Below, piece by piece: positions 59,586 to 64,000 of a DNA stretch of 64,000 bases. The DNA comes from JAGPCK01 sp964535575 (lineage in GTDB: Bacteria > Bacteroidota > Bacteroidia > UKL13-3). Below the pieces are notes generated by a model. It was not told where the DNA came from, ran no database searches, and was given only the letters and a program-made list of their open reading frames with translations. Made by a program: the position numbers and the translations under genes. Each line of letters starts with the position of its first letter. The stretch's first letter is position 1. The stretch covers positions 372,001 to 436,000 of the forward strand of contig CAZHTC010000002.1 of the NCBI GenBank assembly GCA_964535575.1. The letters are read 5' to 3'.

Positions 59586-60725
59586 ATGAAATTCGGAACA
59601 AAAGCCATTCATGCAGGGCAAGAGCCCGACCCGACTACCGGAGCCATTATGACCCCCATTTACCAAACTTCCACCTACTGGCAGGAGAGCCCGGGTAAAC
59701 ATAAAGGATATGCTTACGCACGAGGTAAAAATCCTACCCGCAATGCGTTGGAACAATGCATTGCGGCATTAGAAAATGGGAAATATGGCTTATGTTTTTC
59801 AAGTGGAATGGGTGCTACCGATGCGGTGGTTAAATTACTCCAACCCGGAGATGAGGTGATAACCGGAAATGATTTATATGGCGGAACATACCGAATGTTC
59901 ACCAAGGTATTTGCCAAATTCGGAATCAAGTTTCATTTTATTGATTTAAATGACGCCAATAATATCTCCAACTATTTAACTGATAAAACCAAACTCATTT
60001 GGGTTGAAACACCTACTAACCCAACCATGCAAATAGTGGATATTGCTGCCTGCGCAGCTATTGCCAAAAAGAATAATTTAATTCTTGCAGTTGATAATAC
60101 GTTTGCCTCTCCATATTTACAAAATCCACTGGATTTAGGGGCTCACATTGTGATGCACAGTGTAACAAAATATTTAGGCGGACACAGTGATGTGGTGATG
60201 GGTGCATTGATTGTGAATGATGATAAGCTGCATGAGCAATTGGCCTTTATTCATAACAGTTGCGGAGCCACTCCAGGACCGCAGGATAGTTTTTTGGTTT
60301 TGCGCGGAATTAAAACATTACACCTGCGTATGAAAGCGCATTGTGAAAACGGAAGAATAATAGCGGAATATTTGCGTAATCATCCCAAAATAGAAAAAGT
60401 TTACTGGCCGGGATTTACGGATCACCCTAATCACGCCATTGCCAAAAAACAAATGCGCGATTTTGGCGGAATGATTTCTATTGTTCTTAAAGGCGCGGAC
60501 CTTCCGGAAACTTTCCGAATTGCTTCTTCATTTAAGGTATTCTCGCTGGCCGAAAGTTTAGGCGGGGTAGAGTCTCTCATTAATCATCCGGCTACCATGA
60601 CCCATGCGTCAATTCCTAAAGAAGAACGGGAGAAGGCCGGGGTTGTTGATAATTTACTCCGATTGAGTGTGGGCGTGGAGGACATTGAAGACCTTATGGA
60701 GGACCTAAAACAGGTTTTGGCTTAA
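59586..60725 (+). CDS. cystathionine gamma-synthase/lyase-type PLP enzyme
   Basis: A 379-aa fold-type I PLP enzyme of the Cys/Met metabolism family. The opening MKFGTKAIHAGQEPDPTTGA, PIYQTSTYWQ, YAYARGKNPTRNALEQCIAA, CFSSGMGATDAV and the PLP lysine in HSVTKYLGGHSDVVMGA are all conserved, as is VESLINHPATMTHASIP near the end. MetB (synthase) and MetC/CGL (lyase) cannot be separated with certainty by reading. It would work in methionine synthesis or cysteine turnover in the cytoplasm. It lies 82 bp after kynA. Confidence 0.93.
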   Translation: MKFGTKAIHAGQEPDPTTGAIMTPIYQTSTYWQESPGKHKGYAYARGKNPTRNALEQCIAALENGKYGLCFSSGMGATDAVVKLLQPGDEVITGNDLYGGTYRMFTKVFAKFGIKFHFIDLNDANNISNYLTDKTKLIWVETPTNPTMQIVDIAACAAIAKKNNLILAVDNTFASPYLQNPLDLGAHIVMHSVTKYLGGHSDVVMGALIVNDDKLHEQLAFIHNSCGATPGPQDSFLVLRGIKTLHLRMKAHCENGRIIAEYLRNHPKIEKVYWPGFTDHPNHAIAKKQMRDFGGMISIVLKGADLPETFRIASSFKVFSLAESLGGVESLINHPATMTHASIPKEEREKAGVVDNLLRLSVGVEDIEDLMEDLKQVLA

Positions 60726-60800
60726 CTCAAGGTTGTTTGGCAATTCCTGTACGGATACAAAGCAGGAACAGCACTATGCGATTGTGCGTTTTTTTGCCCA

Positions 60801-61175
60801 CTAATATAACAAATCAACAATAGTGGTTTTGTTACTTATTACCTGAGTTGTTTTATAATCCCCTCCACTTTTTGATGTGTTAACAAAAGCGATCACGTAG
60901 TTCCCGGGATTTATGTCTTTAAACTGAACGATAGATCCTATTTCTTTTACAAAATGTCTCTGGTACAAGGCCTCCTTTTCTGAAAAGTAGTCAGAATTTA
61001 AGATACTCATATCATACAGCCCAACCCGGTAACTTTCGATATCGTCACCCTTGTAGGTGGTTGCCCCGCCTGCGGTGACTGTTAAGTTACCGGTTAAATC
61101 AACTTGGAGTTCTTCATCTTTTTGACAGGAAAATAAAAGCGAGATTATTCCGAAAAGAAGGAGTATTTTTTTCAT
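60801..61175 (-). CDS. small lipoprotein of unknown function
   Basis: A 124-aa protein with a lipoprotein signal (MKKILLLFGIISLLFSC, Cys17). The mature part looks like one beta-sandwich domain (VDLTGNLTVTAGG, YRVGLYDMSILNSDYFSEKE, IVQFKDINPGNYVIAFVN), reminiscent of carboxypeptidase-regulatory or transthyretin-like folds, but I do not recognise a family. It follows the DUF1566 lipoprotein gene by 47 bp on the same strand and may be co-transcribed with it. Confidence 0.7.
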   Translation of the reverse strand: MKKILLLFGIISLLFSCQKDEELQVDLTGNLTVTAGGATTYKGDDIESYRVGLYDMSILNSDYFSEKEALYQRHFVKEIGSIVQFKDINPGNYVIAFVNTSKSGGDYKTTQVISNKTTIVDLLY

Positions 61176-61222
61176 ATGCTTCTAATATTTAGTTTACAAT
61201 TTCATCAGGGATAATTTAAAAA

Positions 61223-62098
61223 TCAAAAACTACGAGCCGCTCTTACCGGATAGGCAATTAAATCCTTATCATAGTACAATTGGTTCAGATTTAAATTGAA
61301 AAACTGACACCAGGCAAATTGGCCATTATACTGGGACGAACTCCAGTATCTGTCCATGCTGAACCCTCCGATATCATTTAAATATAAGTTCTCATGCATC
61401 AGGTTCAACTCATCTTTAGAAGGCAGGTACCAGTCGCTGTATCCGTATAAAGTGAGGTTATCACACACACGGGCGGCAATATTCGAGGTGCCACAGGTAT
61501 TCACAATTTTGGTTGTATTAGATTGGCCGCTTCCAAGCGCAGTTGAAGTACCCGATACAGAAGTGCCTTCGCATCCCCAGTTTAAAGTACCCTGATCATA
61601 GGGTGCTGCAATAAGTCCGTGCCCGGTGCCATCGGTATAAAAAATAAGTCCTCCCTGGTAATAATATCCTATATCTATTATTGCGGTTGCGGTAGTAGTA
61701 AAACTTTTTTCGGCACCATAAGCGGTTCCTTTGCTGTTGGTGGCATAGGCACGCACATAATATTTGGTAGAGGGATTAAGATTAATCAGATAGAAGCCAA
61801 TTTCTCCTTTTCCGCTACCCGAACTCAGCTTGGTATCAGCAGTGGTAGGTGACGGAGCGGTACTGTAACAAATGCCTTTATCGGTTATAGAGGCTCCGCC
61901 ATCAGATGAAACATTTCCTGCGCAATTGGCTGAAATGGATGATACGTATTTGGTATCTGAAGTAGTTACGGTGGGTAAATTAATGGTTGGCGGTGTGGGT
62001 ATAGGGTCGCTGTCTTTATCACTTTTTTTGCATCCGTAGTGGAGCAATACAAAGGGTGCAATCAATAACAAACCCCAAATGATTTTAGTATGGCGCAT
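61223..62098 (-). CDS. lipoprotein with FN3-like and DUF1566 domains
   Basis: A 291-aa lipoprotein. Signal MRHTKIIWGLLLIAPFVLLHYGC gives lipidated Cys23 (shown here as MRHTKIIWGLLLIAPFV then LLHYGC). A Pro/Thr linker follows, then an FN3-like domain at about 40-130 (SISANCAGNVSSDGGASITD, YYVRAYATNSKGTAYGAEKS) and a DUF1566 domain at about 140-291 (GGLIFYTDGTGHGLIAAPYD, YSDWYLPSKDELNLMHENL, YWSSSQYNGQFAW, YPVRAARSF). DUF1566 is related to the sulfatase-modifying/C-type-lectin-like folds found in many surface proteins. Likely surface-exposed; function unknown. Confidence 0.82.
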   Translation of the reverse strand: MRHTKIIWGLLLIAPFVLLHYGCKKSDKDSDPIPTPPTINLPTVTTSDTKYVSSISANCAGNVSSDGGASITDKGICYSTAPSPTTADTKLSSGSGKGEIGFYLINLNPSTKYYVRAYATNSKGTAYGAEKSFTTTATAIIDIGYYYQGGLIFYTDGTGHGLIAAPYDQGTLNWGCEGTSVSGTSTALGSGQSNTTKIVNTCGTSNIAARVCDNLTLYGYSDWYLPSKDELNLMHENLYLNDIGGFSMDRYWSSSQYNGQFAWCQFFNLNLNQLYYDKDLIAYPVRAARSF

Positions 62099-62221
62099 AG
62101 CTTATTAAATTTGGAACAAGTTATTTGACAGGACCGAATTTTACAAGAAAATTTCAAATTTATTCCGTTATTTCACAATAATCAGCAAAGTATTGGTTCT
62201 TTTTTCTATACTTGTCACTAT

Positions 62222-62914
62222 ATGGACTATCAACTTTTAGCACTCACCATTGGACCGGCAATCAGTATAGCCGTATATGTTTACTGGCGCGGAAAACTGA
62301 TGCGGGAGCCGCTGCATAAATTACTCAAGGCTTTTTTTCTGGGGTGTGTAAGTATAGTACCGGCTATCGCTTTTGAATTGTTGTTTCGAAAAATTGGGGT
62401 GAAGGCCAGTCCAGATTTAACACGCACGGTTATCTATGCATTTATTGGAGTAGGATTGAGTGAAGAGTTCAGTAAGTTCTTCTTTTTACGAAAATATTTT
62501 TACCGAGACAAAGTATTTGATGAGCCATATGATGGCATTACTTATTCGGTAATGATTTCAATGGGTTTTGCCACGCTCGAAAATATTTTATATGTGTACG
62601 TGTACAGCAAAGGAGATCCGCATAATATAGCCATGGCAAGGGCTTTTACAGCCGTGCCGGCTCATGCTACTTTTGCTATTGCTATGGGATATTACACCGG
62701 TATAGCACGTTTCAAAAGCAGGTATCCAACCATTCACCTTTTTGCCGCTTTGCTGGTAGCGGTAGTGATGCATGGCAGCTACGACTTTTTTATTTTACAA
62801 CGCAGCTATCCTCAGATTGCCGGAGGTGCTATGGTTTCGCTGGTATTATCAGTCATTTATTCGCTGCGCGCCATTAAAATGCATGTGGCTCATACTCCTT
62901 TTCAGCACCGATGA
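62222..62914 (+). CDS. PrsW-family intramembrane metalloprotease
   Basis: A 230-aa polytopic membrane protein of the PrsW group (CPBP/abortive-infection-related proteases). In Bacillus PrsW cleaves an anti-sigma factor. Motifs are GLSEEFSKFFFLR (EExxK), SMGFATLENILYVY with a conserved Glu, VPAHATFAIAMGYYTG with a conserved His, and VVMHGSYDFFIL with a second His, all placed in predicted helices. The active-site residues are therefore complete. No anti-sigma factor is adjacent, so the substrate is unknown. Its stop overlaps the start of the next gene (ATGA). Confidence 0.88.
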   Translation: MDYQLLALTIGPAISIAVYVYWRGKLMREPLHKLLKAFFLGCVSIVPAIAFELLFRKIGVKASPDLTRTVIYAFIGVGLSEEFSKFFFLRKYFYRDKVFDEPYDGITYSVMISMGFATLENILYVYVYSKGDPHNIAMARAFTAVPAHATFAIAMGYYTGIARFKSRYPTIHLFAALLVAVVMHGSYDFFILQRSYPQIAGGAMVSLVLSVIYSLRAIKMHVAHTPFQHR

Positions 62915-63693
62915 AAAGTAGTGAACTGAAAAAAATGCTTGATGCGAAAGTAAAAAGCTACAACTCGAACGCATTTATTGAAACTGACCCTGTTTCTATT
63001 CCTCATCTTTTTACAAAAAAACAGGATATTGAAATAACGGGATTGCTGGCAGCCACACTTGCATGGGGACAACGGGTAACTATTTTAAACAATTGCCGTA
63101 AACTGATAAGTTGGATGGACAATGCCCCGCATGATTTTATGCTCAACCATAAATCAGCAGACTTAAAACGGTTTGAAGGTTTTGTGCACCGCACGTTTAA
63201 CGATACGGATCTGTTGTACTTTTTGCATTTTCTGCAATGGTACTACCGTAACCACTCATCTCTTGAAAGTGCATTTGCCGATGGAATAAAAAAAGGAGAC
63301 ACTACCATTGAAGGCGGGTTGAATCATTTCAGGGAATTGTTTTTTTCGGTACCTGATTTTCCGCAACGAACAAAAAAGCATGTAGCTTCTCCTCTACAAA
63401 ATTCAGCTTGCAAGCGGTTGTGCATGTATTTGCGGTGGATGGTGCGCAACGATAAGCAGGGCGTTGATTTTGGGATATGGAAAAAAATTAAACCGGCCCA
63501 GTTGCAATGCCCGCTTGATTTACATTCGGGCCGTACCGCACGCAAACTTGGCTTGCTCACCCGCAAGTATGACGACTGGAAGGCCGTGTGTGAACTCACC
63601 GATAACCTGCGCCAGTTTGACGCTGATGATCCGGTTAAATACGATTTTGCTCTTTATGGGATGGGGGTGTTTGAAGGTAAAAAGGAGATTTAA
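62911..63693 (+). CDS. TIGR02757 family protein
   Basis: A 260-aa conserved Bacteroidota/spirochaete-type protein of unknown function. Typical blocks are FIETDPVSIPHLFTKKQDIE, ITGLLAATLAWGQRVTILNN, FVHRTFNDTDLLYFLHFLQW, KRLCMYLRWMVRNDKQGVDF and CPLDLHSGRTARKLGLLTRK. The fold resembles HhH-type DNA-glycosylase helical domains in the last third, which is only an impression. It is translationally coupled to prsW and overlaps the convergent cyclodeaminase gene by 4 bp. Confidence 0.85.
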   Translation: MKSSELKKMLDAKVKSYNSNAFIETDPVSIPHLFTKKQDIEITGLLAATLAWGQRVTILNNCRKLISWMDNAPHDFMLNHKSADLKRFEGFVHRTFNDTDLLYFLHFLQWYYRNHSSLESAFADGIKKGDTTIEGGLNHFRELFFSVPDFPQRTKKHVASPLQNSACKRLCMYLRWMVRNDKQGVDFGIWKKIKPAQLQCPLDLHSGRTARKLGLLTRKYDDWKAVCELTDNLRQFDADDPVKYDFALYGMGVFEGKKEI

Positions 63694-64000
63694 ATACTTT
63701 CTCCGACCTTTAGCATCATGGTGTTTATTGAGTTATTGGCTATTTCAAAAGTGCTTTTTGCTTCACCAAGGTATTTATCCGCAAATTCCCGGTCTTTCAA
63801 ATCCTTCGCATTGATGCGTACGTTGAGGTAAGCCCCTTCAATGGCGGTACGCAGGCATAAGGCTCCCACAGCTCCATCACTTATAGAATTGGGGTTTCCT
63901 TCTTTCACCATAGCCTCGCAAAGGGGTAAAGCTTCTGCAGCGGTTTGCATTACTTTGAATGGGATTTCAACGGCATATTTAGTGGCATCCTGTATGGCCT
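63690..64000 (-). CDS. cyclodeaminase/cyclohydrolase family protein, C-terminal part (5' end outside window)
   Basis: The last 103 codons of a gene that continues beyond the right edge; the frame is open from 64000 (AIQDATKYAVEIPFKVMQTA). It matches the formimidoyltetrahydrofolate cyclodeaminase (FTCD_C) family: AVEIPFKVMQTAAEALPLCE, EGNPNSISDGAVGALCLRTA, EGAYLNVRINAKDLKD. Members remove ammonia from 5-formimino-THF in histidine breakdown, alone or fused to the formiminotransferase. Whether a transferase domain is present cannot be seen here. Confidence 0.85.
   Translation of the reverse strand, partial: AIQDATKYAVEIPFKVMQTAAEALPLCEAMVKEGNPNSISDGAVGALCLRTAIEGAYLNVRINAKDLKDREFADKYLGEAKSTFEIANNSINTMMLKVGESI

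Noticed and set aside
60740..60800. Possible terminator (GCAC/GTGC with a following T7 run) after the metB-like gene
   Set aside because: The stem is only about 4 bp with a 9-nt loop, too weak to report as a terminator.

Overview
This 64 kb window is chromosomal DNA of a member of the Bacteroidota, with moderate GC content (low forties per cent by eye). The evidence is type IX secretion (T9SS) cargo with both type A and type B C-terminal sorting domains, a TonB-dependent receptor with a carboxypeptidase-regulatory-like N-terminus, lipoproteins with SxC-type lipoboxes, promoters of the TTTG/TAnnTTTG class, almost no Shine-Dalgarno sequences, and the Bacteroidota gene order nadK - DUF6089-like - uppS - bamA - ompH - ompH. 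The family within the phylum cannot be fixed by reading alone; Chitinophagales, Sphingobacteriales or a relative fits. No rRNA, tRNA, CRISPR array, insertion sequence or phage gene was seen.

Layout. 1-3449: 3' part of acetyl-CoA synthetase, a cyclophilin, a DjlA-like co-chaperone, a secreted unknown and a YkgJ-type Cys-cluster protein. 3562-5646 (-): T9SS type A protein with an IPT domain and a seven-blade FG-GAP propeller. 5748-13349: a surface-glycan region (membrane protein, GT2, Wzx-like flippase, three FkbM-related methyltransferases, GT9), partly AT-richer and with mixed orientation. 13361-26556: three T9SS proteins in a row, one small LamG protein and two giant mosaics (2295 and 1738 aa). 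26556-30934: orphan PabA/TrpG glutaminase, alpha/beta hydrolase, CBS-ACT protein, Omp85-type protein and NAD kinase. 30992-37974: envelope-assembly cluster (three DUF6089-like barrels, UppS, BamA, two OmpH/Skp chaperones), closed by a strong terminator. 38214-42544 (-): T9SS Asp-box propeller, LipA and an outer-membrane unknown. 42598-49977: OsmC, a 38-aa lipoprotein, a THUMP-like methyltransferase, RibH, a TPR protein, PDH E1 alpha, RecF, a DUF721 protein, a MORN-vWA fusion and a lipoprotein. 49974-55297: BipA, an outer-membrane protein, MnmH, SelD and Rpe. 55316-64000: TonB-dependent receptor, TPMT-type methyltransferase, tryptophan dioxygenase, cystathionine gamma-synthase-type enzyme, two lipoproteins, PrsW, a TIGR02757 protein and a partial cyclodeaminase.

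How it fits together. Much of the window serves the cell surface: undecaprenyl phosphate synthesis, BamA and Skp for outer-membrane assembly, a glycan region with a flippase, and five T9SS cargo proteins that could be displayed on or released from the surface. The four IPT/FG-GAP/LamG proteins look like one modular family in which a propeller module, a LamG module and an Ig-repeat stalk have been recombined and joined to two different T9SS signals. The rest is housekeeping: lipoate, riboflavin, NADP, tRNA selenouridine, pentose phosphate and amino-acid metabolism. No single clearly undescribed system was found. The best candidates for new biology are the modular T9SS family with its cysteine-rich linkers, the triplicated DUF6089-like barrels, the MORN-vWA fusion, the tiny lipoprotein and a CCCGGG-centred palindrome upstream of kynA that recurs upstream of the metB-like gene.
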